From Axinella damicornis (Eukaryota; Porifera; Demospongiae; Axinellida; Axinellidae), in the NCBI GenBank assembly GCA_963931865.1, contig OZ007507.1:62001-126000 (forward strand): a stretch of DNA of 64,000 nucleotides, read 5' to 3'. This document shows, piece by piece, positions 1-10,339 of the stretch (position 1 is its first letter; each line of letters starts with the position of its first letter). Under the pieces are notes generated by a model. The model did not search any database. It was not told the origin of the DNA and saw only the letters and a list, made by a program, of their open reading frames with translations. Made by a program: the position numbers and the translations under genes.

Positions 1-151
1 AGATTAACAACGTGTATCTCAATTTGAAAACAATCTTTGATGCAGTTGCACACAACATCTTAAGCGGAGGAGGGGTGACTTGCTCTCTGAGATGGGCGAT
101 TAAGCTTTGCCTCTCAGTCAATAACTATAAACCTACAAAAGGTTGACCCTA
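1..151 (+). repeat. Left copy of a ~105-bp direct repeat, possibly the last exon of a truncated paralogue
   Basis: Positions about 46-151 match 9697-9801 closely: both read through a block coding AHNILSGG in the plus direction and end with the same stretch just before a GTTGACC. The left copy is open from position 3 (INNVYLNLK...) until a TGA near 146, but is shifted relative to the right copy by an extra G. The right copy can act as the final exon of the SET-like gene. The left copy could therefore be the end of an upstream relative cut by the window edge, or a decayed duplicate. Function is unknown. Confidence 0.45.
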
Positions 152-2152
152 CCGAAATTGATAAGTTATCACAATTACCAAACGATAAGTTATCAACTTC
201 ATGATAACTTATCAAATGATCTCCAATGTCCTAATGCAAAACAGTAATATTATATTCCAGTGTCAGATGAAAGACACATTATATCTTGGTATGTGAACGA
301 GATATGAAGCTGGGGATTGTGCCTTTGTGATCCCCATGAAAATAGCTTTCAAATGACATCCTAAAATTGGTTTTTATTGTCGGTCACATTTTTGGCAATA
401 ATTGACCAAAGGCTATAGTCCATGGTTTTTCATGATTTTGGGTCAAAATTCAACCTATAGCAAAATGGACATCATCGGAATGCTCCATTCATGCTGATCG
501 CAATGATGTGAATCCCAGCTTCATATCTCCTTCCTAGCCCGAGATACCTAGCTAAATGCACTGTACGCACATGTAGCTTTGCCTAATTCCTAAGGATGGT
601 TAGCTATTACTGACCCCCCGGGCTGGGATCAGACTTACTCAACCAAGAGGCGCATGTTCAATCTGCTATCCATTTAAACCTACACACACATTTAGTGATG
701 AATGTGAGTGACATGCGTTAGCTACAAAATGCCCAGCCTGATTAGGCCTATGAGTCAATAGACAAGTACAAAGATAAGAATTTACAAGTATTGAGTTTAA
801 ATCTAGCTTTATACCTATTCTGTTTTCATTTTTACTGCAAATAAAGCAGTCCATGCTGCTCTCCAGCAGACTCACCAAATGCTCTCTGCGCTGCCGACGG
901 GCCGGACTCTAGCTGCATATGCGCGCGCATAGTGAAAGGTGACGTAATACAGTTAAGGTGACGTAATACTGTTAAGTATTACAGCCCCAATACTGCAACC
1001 AGGTTGCAGGGAAGGGCTACGTAATCCCAACTTCAGTACAGGCGTCTATGGGACATGAATAATTAATGAACCAACTTTGATAGTAGATATTTCCATTCCC
1101 AATGTAGTTCTAGACCCAGAATTCGCACCCTGAATTTCATTAGTTGAGATGTACCGATCTATGGAAAAGAGATTGTCATTAACTTCCTTTCTATGGGTGT
1201 GAAAATCACCACCCCAAAAACTCCAAAGAGCTGGATTTGTTACCCATGATCGTGTACATCGATGCAAGATTAGTGCAGTAAGTATTGCTATGAGTGAAGG
1301 ATTGCTGATCTGAGGCTTTGAGCTGGAAATACTTTGTCGAAGGCAAACCACACCCCACATAGCATTAATTAGCCTCGTTCCCAGGCTCCTCCCCAGCTTT
1401 ATGTTATTACTGTACAGCGTTCATTTCATTGATAGTACAGCAAGAACAAGAGATCGACTCTTGACGTGAATGGAGAGCCAAGAGGTGGGTTTTTGTTTAC
1501 TAGCTAGGTAGATTTGTAGCTACAATGGGACGGAGATGTCTGTAGGCCGAAAGTTTGTGTAAGTACAGTAGTAGAGTAAGTGCGGGGGTGTCTACCAAGC
1601 ACGTGTTCTTTTCGCGAGTATAGTAGCTATGCTTGGGTCACTGCAGCCGCTTTCCACGCCAGTCTACGTGCATAGATGAAGTCCACTGTGTGTATGCTGT
1701 GGGGTGCTTCCAGGATTGATGTAAAATGGGTGGCTGTATATACCATTTTTGTTTGCGTGTTTAGTGTTGGGTAAACTTTGGCATCTTGAATACCCACGGA
1801 CTAGCTTTAGCGCGTATGATATCTTCTTTCATTACTTCCATCCCAATCTGCTGTTGGTTGACGGTCTCCACTGCTAGCTTAAGGTGGAGTAGGTAATCAT
1901 TCTCATGCTGTGCAGGTCTTGACGAAGTAGTTCTTCCTCACATCCAATTTTAGCATACTTGCATGGTACCTTCTCAAACAGACATTTTTTTTGGTGATCT
2001 GAGAGTTCACAGCGAGGCATGTTGGAAAATGCCGATCAAACAAGATAGAATCAGATATACACTGTATCAGACACCAAGCATGTGACTCATACAAGCCTCA
2101 CGAGACCATACATATTACGTAATAGTACAGTAATGAATATGCATAACAATAC
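152..2152. other. Non-coding stretch left of the SET-like gene
   Basis: I see no convincing gene here. ORFs on either strand are under 105 codons and match nothing recognisable. It holds one arm of a long-distance inverted repeat (511-674). It also holds two direct copies of a GGTGACGTAATAC-type motif at about 937-975 (TGACGTAA is a bZIP-like site). Near 1371 there is a solitary AGCCTCGTTCCCAGGC end of the foldback family described elsewhere, without a matching right end. Confidence 0.5.
511..674. repeat. Dispersed repeat, inverted copy of 30653-30825
   Basis: Reading the minus strand of this block gives almost the same sequence as 30653-30825. Shared pieces include GCGCCTCTTGGTTGAG, the TCAGTAATAGCTAACC core and the CCTTAGGAATTAGGC core. 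The two copies lie about 30 kb apart in opposite orientation with scattered substitutions and small indels, so it is an older dispersed element. No coding potential is visible. Confidence 0.75.
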
Positions 2153-4725
2153 ATGATCGTGTCAGTACAATCTGGCAAGAGTGCTCTTTCCAACACTCCT
2201 CACTTGCTGCCAGATGAAAATGCCAGCCATTTCACACAAGTCCTTTGGTTCGAGGTACAAAGCAGATACAATTGGACTTTATTTTGAATGAACTTAATAT
2301 TATACTTGTTCTTCCACAGTCATTACCTGCGACCTCAACTGAGGCAGCCCCCCCAGAAAGTCCTCTGGACTTAGAGGCATTAAAGGACATTACTCGCAGA
2401 ATAATGCTCCTTTCAGATGAAGTATCACGCTTTGAAATTATTAAGGCTTCAGTGGTGGACTCACTTGTAAAAATATCCCACTACTTGCAACAGTTCATTA
2501 GAGAACGGGAACAGGAAGCGAGGCGTGACGATAGTGGTGTAGGGCACCCACCACCTGCGAAAAGAAGGAAAGCATCTGCGTCTGTTTCAGGAGAAATTCG
2601 ACCTGTACCATCTGGTTCCAGACATCAAGGGGACCACACTGACACTCGGAGAAGTTTGCCTCCAGGTTCAAGCCGAACTTACAAAACTGAACGACCTGGA
2701 CGGACAAGTCGGGAATATGAGGCTACCAGCCGTGTTAGCGAGCCGATAGCGACCGCCAGACGACATGAGATTCTAAACAGCCTCACATCTAATGAATTTG
2801 GTGACTTCATTAGCCAACTACTGAGTGCAAGTCACAACATTAACCTTGAGTTAGTACGGAAGCTGGTACGGACGGACCGTACACATCCAATTAATCTGGA
2901 GACTGCATACAGTGGTATACAGGCTCTACTCCGATTACCCAACATAGTGGCTAATGTTGCCAGTTGGGAAATCGGGAGTATCCTGCATAGACTACAGACA
3001 GACACCGAAGCTGTACAGAGATTTGAAACGGAAATCTCTCTGTGCAACTATGCCGAAAGCATGAAAGTCCATCAGTATAAAAGGATAATGGATGACTGTG
3101 CAAAGACAGGATGCAGTGCCTGCAGCTCGGCGTTGCAAGCTGAAACAAGCACATTTCCGTGTGAACGAACACAGAAATTTATAAAACTAGCCGGCAAGGA
3201 ATTCACCAACTTCACGCCGACATACTTGGAACAGGTACATCTATTTCATGAAACGTGCTCTGAGTCCAGCATTCTAACAACATGTGCCGAGCCACCGTCG
3301 GATGTTAGAAAGATAGTGCCTAAAGCAGCAAGTATGGAGGAAGACTTCATGGACTCGGGTTTACCAAGTTTCTCATCTGGAACCAAGGACACATTTTCGG
3401 TGTGCGCTGATGCCACCATTGAGGCAATTCAGTATGTCGATGGAGACGGTGGTACACTTGTTGCAGAACTCATCCCTGGACTTTTGCAGTATGCAACTGC
3501 AAAGGGGATTCCCATGCAACATGTGAGCAGCCACAACTACACGCTAATCCCTTTTAGAGAAAAATATCACGACGCCATCGAGTTGGGCCACACGTACAAT
3601 ATCACATGTGAACAACCATGCGGAGAGAGCGTGAAACACACAAAGGAGTATGGTTACATAGCTCTCATAAAGGCAAGGCAAAATGCAAACCTTGCCAAGA
3701 AAACACTCATCGTACCAAGTGGACTTGATGCAAGTGGATTGCGCCTACTTGTAGAAATCTACTACGATGCACAAGCTAATGGCACAAGATTAATCGAGCT
3801 AGGGCTGTCATTTCCTAGCAATGTAGCGCCAAAGAAGTACAGTGAGGCCTTAAAAACTGCAAAGGAACGAAAATCAGGAGTTCACGAATTCGGCCTGGAA
3901 ATTGGGGAATCCCCATTTCTTCCCTGGGAACTCAAGGAGACGCTGTGTGAGCAAACAGACGTTGAAAGCACGTTTGTGCGCTCCGTCGACCATGTAGCGG
4001 TAACTTGTATAGTCACCAATCAACATGGTCATTTGAATGAGGCACACCTAATGATTGCAAAGAGTTGCATACCCGGTGCCGGACGAGGATTGTTCCTACG
4101 GCCCAAACCACTCTCAGGTAGGTCGCGGATTGTTATCCCAGCTGGCAAGAAATTGTGCCTCTTTTCTGTGGAAGGTATTGGTGATACGGACTCCGACTAT
4201 GCACTGGAAAGAGAAGTTGGGGGACGAAAAATCACCTACAATCCTCTCCATTATGATGGGCAGAATCTAGGCAGGTTTGTCAATCAAGCCGGCCTGCTTG
4301 AAGGATTAAAAGCGATGGCACAAGGGTGTGATGTCGATGCTGGATCTACAGGTCTGAGGATTGGCGAAGTAAATACGATTATGGCACAACACACCAATGT
4401 GGTGTATGTCGGAAGAGGGTACACAGAGCTTCACATTCAAACCCGAACTGCGCTTACACTCGGTGCAAACCCTATTGAACTACTGGCAACTTACCAGCTG
4501 CCATACTGGATTCTATATACTTTACGACACCACAAGCAAATGAGTGACGATGATCCGATAAAAGTGTGTGTCCTCTGGACACTATTGTCAGATAAATCAG
4601 CCATGGAAGATAAATCCCAATATCTTCAAGGGTACGAAATTGAAGAACAAATTAAACGAAATTATAAAGAAATGCCTTGCCCATTCCCAGTGACCACAGC
4701 GAGAAACTGCCGGCAAAAAAGGTAG
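2153..4725 (+). CDS. SET-domain-like protein, two main exons
   Basis: Proposed exons are 2153-2254 (ATG at 2153, 34 codons) and 2320-4721, joined in phase 0 across a 65-nt GTACAA...CTTCCACAG intron. Read without splicing, the long frame has no ATG at its left end, so an upstream exon is expected. The product has about 800 residues before the satellite. The middle of the N-terminal part has a basic, nuclear-signal-like PPPAKRRK stretch. The C-terminal third, about residues 610-765, resembles a SET methyltransferase fold: GAGRGLF, then NLGRFVNQ, then ELLATYQLPYW, in the order of GxG, N-H and ELxxDY motifs. The usual NHxxxPN is NQ here, so catalysis is doubtful. The TAG at 4723-4725 is supplied by the first satellite unit. 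An AAG/GTAGAT donor at 4721/4722 would bypass it in frame (see the cassette entry). No close relative is recognised. Confidence 0.65.
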
Positions 4726-7700
4726 ATATAGAGCACTCACTCCCACCCGTTTCCTCTGCAGCCTGCCCCTCCCCCCTCCTTGGGCTGCCGCTGTGGACGC
4801 CGCCTCCGCCCCCGCCGCTGCACCCTCGGGGTGCCGGCAGCCAGTTCTACCAGCTGAGCGAAAGTTGAAGGCAGCTAGCTGTGCGACCCGCCTAAGGGTC
4901 CAGCTGGCGCACACATGGGTGGCGCCAAGCCCTGGCAGGTGAGCGAGCCCCGATATATGTATATATATGTATATAAGCAGCCCCTCCCCCCCCCCCCCCC
5001 CCCCCGGCCTGTCTACCCCTGAGCCCTCGGACCTGCAACCATGGCCCCGCCCCTAGCCGCTTCTCCAGTCATTGCCTTCCTGCATGCAATGCAATACATA
5101 TGTAGAATGTTGATGTATATGTTGATAGATAGATATATATATATAGAGCTCTCACTCCCACCCGTTTCCTCTGCAGCCTGCCCCTCCCCCCTCCTTGGGC
5201 TGCCGCTGTGGACGCCGCCTCCGCCCCCGCCGCTGCACCCTCGGGGTGCCGGCAGCCAGTTCTACCAGCTGAGCGAAAGTTGAAGGCAGCTAGCTGTGCG
5301 ACCCGCCTAAGGGTCCAGCTGGCGCACACATGGGTGGCGCCAAGCCCTGGCAGGTGAGCGAGCCCCGATATATGTATATATATGTATATAAGCAGCCCCT
5401 CCCCCCCCCCCCCCCCCCCCCGGCCTGTCTACCCCTGAGCCCTCGGACCTGCAACCATGGCCCCGCCCCTAGCCGCTTCTCCAGTCATTGCCTTCCTGCA
5501 TGCAATGCAATACATATGTAGAATGTTGATGTATATGTTGATAGATAGATATATATATATAGAGCTCTCACTCCCACCCGTTTCCTCTGCAGCCTGCCCC
5601 TCCCCCCTCCTTGGGCTGCCGCTGTGGACGCCGCCTCCGCCCCCGCCGCTGCACCCTCGGGGTGCCGGCAGCCAGTTCTACCAGCTGAGCGAAAGTTGAA
5701 GGCAGCTAGCTGTGCGACCCGCCTAAGGGTCCAGCTGGCGCACACATGGGTGGCGCCAAGCCCTGGCAGGTGAGCGAGCCCCGATATATGTATATATATG
5801 AATATAAGCAGCCCCTCCCCCCCCCCCCCCCCCCCCCGGCCTGTCTACCCCTGAGCCCTCGGACCTGCAACCATGGCCCCGCCCCTAGCCGCTTCTCCAG
5901 TCATTGCCTTCCTGCATGCAATGCAATACATATGTAGAATGTTGATGTATATGTTGATAGATAGATATATATATATAGAGCTCTCACTCCCACCCGTTTC
6001 CTCTGCAGCCTGCCCCTCCCCCCTCCTTGGGCTGCCGCTGTGGACGCCGCCTCCGCCCCCGCCGCTGCACCCTCGGGGTGCCGGCAGCCAGTTCTACCAG
6101 CTGAGCGAAAGTTGAAGGCAGCTAGCTGTGCGACCCGCCTAAGGGTCCAGCTGGCGCACACATGGGTGGCGCCAAGCCCTGGCAGGTGAGCGAGCCCCGA
6201 TATATGTATATATATGTATATAAGCAGCCCCTCCCCCCCCCCCCCCCCCCCCGGCCTGTCTACCCCTGAGCCCTCGGACCTGCAACCATGGCCCCGCCCC
6301 TAGCCGCTTCTCCAGTCATTGCCTTCCTGCATGCAATGCAATACATATGTAGAATGTTGATGTATATGTTGATAGATAGATATATATATATAGAGCTCTC
6401 ACTCCCACCCGTTTCCTCTGCAGCCTGCCCCTCCCCCCTCCTTGGGCTGCCGCTGTGGACGCCGCCTCCGCCCCCGCCGCTGCACCCTCGGGGTGCCGGC
6501 AGCCAGTTCTACCAGCTGAGCGAAAGTTGAAGGCAGCTAGCTGTGCGACCCGCCTAAGGGTCCAGCTGGCGCACACATGGGTGGCGCCAAGCCCTGGCAG
6601 GTGAGCGAGCCCCGATATATGTATATATATGAATATAAGCAGCCCCTCCCCCCCCCCCCCCCCCCCCCGGCCTGTCTACCCCTGAGCCCTCGGACCTGCA
6701 ACCATGGCCCCGCCCCTAGCCGCTTCTCCAGTCATTGCCTTCCTGCATGCAATGCAATACATATGTAGAATGTTGATGTATATGTTGATAGATAGATATA
6801 TATATATAGAGCTCTCACTCCCACCCGTTTCCTCTGCAGCCTGCCCCTCCCCCCTCCTTGGGCTGCCGCTGTGGACGCCGCCTCCGCCCCCGCCGCTGCA
6901 CCCTCGGGGTGCCGGCAGCCAGTTCTACCAGCTGAGCGAAAGTTGAAGGCAGCTAGCTGTGCGACCCGCCTAAGGGTCCAGCTGGCGCACACATGGGTGG
7001 CGCCAAGCCCTGGCAGGTGAGCGAGCCCCGATATATGTATATATATGTATATAAGCAGCCCCTCCCCCCCCCCCCCCCCCCCCCGGCCTGTCTACCCCTG
7101 AGCCCTCGGACCTGCAACCATGGCCCCGCCCCTAGCCGCTTCTCCAGTCATTGCCTTCCTGCATGCAATGCAATACATATGTAGAATGTTGATGTATATG
7201 TTGATAGATAGATATATATATATAGAGCTCTCACTCCCACCCGTTTCCTCTGCAGCCTGCCCCTCCCCCCTCCTTGGGCTGCCGCTGTGGACGCCGCCTC
7301 CGCCCCCGCCGCTGCACCCTCGGGGTGCCGGCAGCCAGTTCTACCAGCTGAGCGAAAGTTGAAGGCAGCTAGCTGTGCGACCCGCCTAAGGGTCCAGCTG
7401 GCGCACACATGGGTGGCGCCAAGCCCTGGCAGGTGAGCGAGCCCCGATATATGTATATATATGTATATAAGCAGCCCCTCCCCCCCCCCCCCCCCCCCCC
7501 CGGCCTGTCTACCCCTGAGCCCTCGGACCTGCAACCATGGCCCCGCCCCTAGCCGCTTCTCCAGTCATTGCCTTCCTGCATGCAATGCAATACATATGTA
7601 GAATGTTGATGTATATGTTGATAGATAGATATATATATATAGAGCTCTCACTCCCACCCGTTTCCTCTGCAGCCTGCCCCTCCCCCCTCCTTGGGCTGCC

Positions 7701-9612
7701 GCTGTGGACGCCGCCTCCGCCCCCGCCGCTGCACCCTCGGGGTGCCGGCAGCCAGTTCTACCAGCTGAGCGAAAGTTGAAGGCAGCTAGCTGTGCGACCC
7801 GCCTAAGGGTCCAGCTGGCGCACACATGGGTGGCGCCAAGCCCTGGCAGGTGAGCGAGCCCCGATATATGTATATATATGTATATAAGCAGCCCCTCCCC
7901 CCCCCCCCCCCCCCGGCCTGTCTACCCCTGAGCCCTCGGACCTGCAACCATGGCCCCGCCCCTAGCCGCTTCTCCAGTCATTGCCTTCCTGCATGCAATG
8001 CAATACATATGTAGAATGTTGATGTATATGTTGATAGATAGATATATATATATAGAGCTCTCACTCCCACCCGTTTCCTCTGCAGCCTGCCCCTCCCCCC
8101 TCCTTGGGCTGCCGCTGTGGACGCCGCCTCCGCCCCCGCCGCTGCACCCTCGGGGTGCCGGCAGCCAGTTCTACCAGCTGAGCGAAAGTTGAAGGCAGCT
8201 AGCTGTGCGACCCGCCTAAGGGTCCAGTTGGCGCACACATGGGTGGCGCCAAGCCCTGGCAGGTGAGCGAGCCCCGATATATGTATATATATGTATATAA
8301 GCAGCCCCTCCCCCCCCCCCCCCCCCCCCCGGCCTGTCTACCCCTGAGCCCTCGGACCTGCAACCATGGCCCCGCCCCTAGCCGCTTCTCCAGTCATTGC
8401 CTTCCTGCATGCAATGCAATACATATGTAGAATGTTGATGTATATGTTGATAGATAGATATATATATATAGAGCTCTCACTCCCACCCGTTTCCTCTGCA
8501 GCCTGCCCCTCCCCCCTCCTTGGGCTGCCGCTGTGGACGCCGCCTCCGCCCCCGCCGCTGCACCCTCGGGGTGCCGGCAGCCAGTTCTACCAGCTGAGCG
8601 AAAGTTGAAGGCAGCTAGCTGTGCGACCCGCCTAAGGGTCCAGCTGGCGCACACATGGGTGGCGCCAAGCCCTGGCAGGTGAGCGAGCCCCGATATATGT
8701 ATATATATGTATATAAGCAGCCCCTCCCCCCCCCCCCCCCCCCCGGCCTGTCTACCCCTGAGCCCTCGGACCTGCAACCATGGCCCCGCCCCTAGCCGCT
8801 TCTCCAGTCATTGCCTTCCTGCATGCAATGCAATACATATGTAGAATGTTGATGTATATGTTGATAGATAGATATATATATATAGAGCTCTCACTCCCAC
8901 CCGTTTCCTCTGCAGCCTGCCCCTCCCCCCTCCTTGGGCTGCCGCTGTGGACGCCGCCTCCGCCCCCGCCGCTGCACCCTCGGGGTGCCGGCAGCCAGTT
9001 CTACCAGCTGAGCGAAAGTTGAAGGCAGCTAGCTGTGCGACCCGCCTAAGGGTCCAGCTGGCGCACACATGGGTGGCGCCAAGCCCTGGCAGGTGAGCGA
9101 GCCCCGATATATGTATATATATGTATATAAGCAGCCCCTCCCCCCCCCCCCCCCCCCCCCCGGCCTGTCTACCCCTGAGCCCTCGGACCTGCAACCATGG
9201 CCCCGCCCCTAGCCGCTTCTCCAGTCATTGCCTTCCTGCATGCAATGCAATACATATGTAGAATGTTGATGTATATGTTGATAGATAGATATATATATAT
9301 AGAGCTCTCACTCCCACCCGTTTCCTCTGCAGCCTGCCCCTCCCCCCTCCTTGGGCTGCCGCTGTGGACGCCGCCTCCGCCCCCGCCGCTGCACCCTCGG
9401 GGTGCCGGCAGCCAGTTCTACCAGCTGAGCGAAAGTTGAAGGCAGCTAGCTGTGCGACCCGCCTAAGGGTCCAGCTGGCGCACACATGGGTGGCGCCAAG
9501 CCCTGGCAGGTGAGCGAGCCCCGATATATGTATATATATGTATATAAGCAGCCCCTCCCCCCCCCCCCCCCCCCGGCCTGTCTACCCCTGAGCCCTCGGA
9601 CCTGCAACCATG
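4722..9612 (+). repeat. 415-bp satellite, 12 units, each with a 177-nt candidate exon cassette
   Basis: Twelve near-identical units of 413-417 bp, varying mostly in a C(18-22) tract. Each contains a CCCGTTTCCTCTGCAG acceptor-like site and a CCCTGGCAG/GTGAGC donor-like site exactly 177 nt apart. Cassettes are 4762-4938, 5177-5353, 5593-5769, 6009-6185, 6424-6600, 6840-7016, 7256-7432, 7673-7849, 8086-8262, 8502-8678, 8916-9092 and 9333-9509. In one plus frame each is stop-free: 1 nt, 58 codons, 2 nt. It is therefore phase-2/phase-2 symmetric and matches the phase-2 end of the SET-like exon at 4721. The predicted segment is Ala/Pro-rich, then basic. The one cassette substitution I noticed (8228, CTG to TTG) is silent in that frame. 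The first intron would be only 40 nt; the others are about 238 nt. Transcription is unproven. Confidence 0.85.
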
Positions 9613-9669
9613 GCCCCAGCCATTGACGCTATTGAAAGCCACTTCTCCAGATAGAGCCCATGCATGCAG

Positions 9670-9778
9670 GCATGCATTTGCACTCTTTGAACAGGTAGTT
9701 GCACACAACATCTTAAGTGGAGGAGTGACATTGCTCTCTGAGATGGGCGATAGCTTCAATTGCCTCAGTCAATGTTAA
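9670..9778 (+). CDS. Candidate terminal exon of the SET-like/cassette gene
   Basis: After the last cassette donor (9509/9510), an acceptor-like TGCATGCAG at 9661-9669 opens a phase-2 exon that reads 35 residues. These include FALFEQVV, AHNILSGGV and LSEMGDSF, ending at TAA 9776-9778. The same block is duplicated at 46-151, which suggests conserved sequence. A competing acceptor at about 9647 would give an immediate stop. The choice of terminal exon is inference. Confidence 0.35.
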
Positions 9779-9798
9779 TAAACCTACAAAAGGTTGAC

Positions 9799-10012
9799 CC
9801 CTAACCCTAACCCTAACCCTAACCCTAACCCTAACCCTAACCCTAAAAATAACCTAAAGCTAACCCTAGCAACGCTAAAAATAACCTAAAGCTAACCCTA
9901 GCAACGCTAAAAATAACCTAAAGCTAACCCTAGCAACGCTAAAAATAACCTAAAGCTAACCCTAGCAACGCTAAAAATAACCTAAAGCTAACCCTAGCAA
10001 CGCTAAAAATAA
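9799..10012. repeat. Interstitial telomere-type (CCCTAA)8 tract and five 32-bp derivative repeats
   Basis: 9799-9846 is eight perfect CCCTAA units, the metazoan telomere hexamer read on the C-rich strand. It passes directly into five copies of a 32-bp unit with AACCTAAAGC, TAACCCTAGC and AACGCTAAAA blocks, which look like degenerate telomeric sequence. The tract starts immediately after the repeat shared with position 1-151. Confidence 0.9.
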
Positions 10013-10339
10013 CTTTACGTCAAACACTAGCTACCCTAACAATTATTTGCTAGGAAAGAAATTCTCATCCCTGGCCTTGAACTTGCAACCTACAGTTTAC
10101 TAGTTCAACTCCTAGTCAACTACACCACATACCCACCACCCACCCTATGCAACAATAACTTGCTATTTGAACCTCAAGCTAGGTAGCAGATGTCAGCAAA
10201 AACCCTTTCCTGTGATGTTTTGATGCTGTTTCCTGCTTGCTGAAATGGTTCTCTTGCATATATACCATGACTGTGTTAGCTTGTTAAAGAATGTCCAGAG
10301 CTACATACTTGAAGGAAAACCTTCAGTTGAAGGCTGTGT
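10013..10339. other. Spacer with a tRNA-like (SINE-head) relic on the minus strand
   Basis: On the minus strand about 10137-10063 reads GTGGTGTAGTTGACTAGG followed about 30 nt later by AAGTTCAAGGCC. These match the spacing and rough content of RNA polymerase III A and B boxes. It is probably a decayed tRNA-derived SINE or pseudo-tRNA; no acceptor stem could be formed by eye. The rest, up to the start of the 22-bp array, shows nothing recognisable. Confidence 0.35.

Noticed and set aside
1046..1360. 104-codon minus-strand frame
   Set aside because: No recognisable motif, no splice partners, and it lies in repeat-rich DNA.
5069..9485. Minus-strand frames of 86-128 codons repeated in every 415-bp unit
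   Set aside because: They recur because the unit recurs and have no gene signals. The plus-strand cassette is the only frame bounded by splice-like sites in matching phase.
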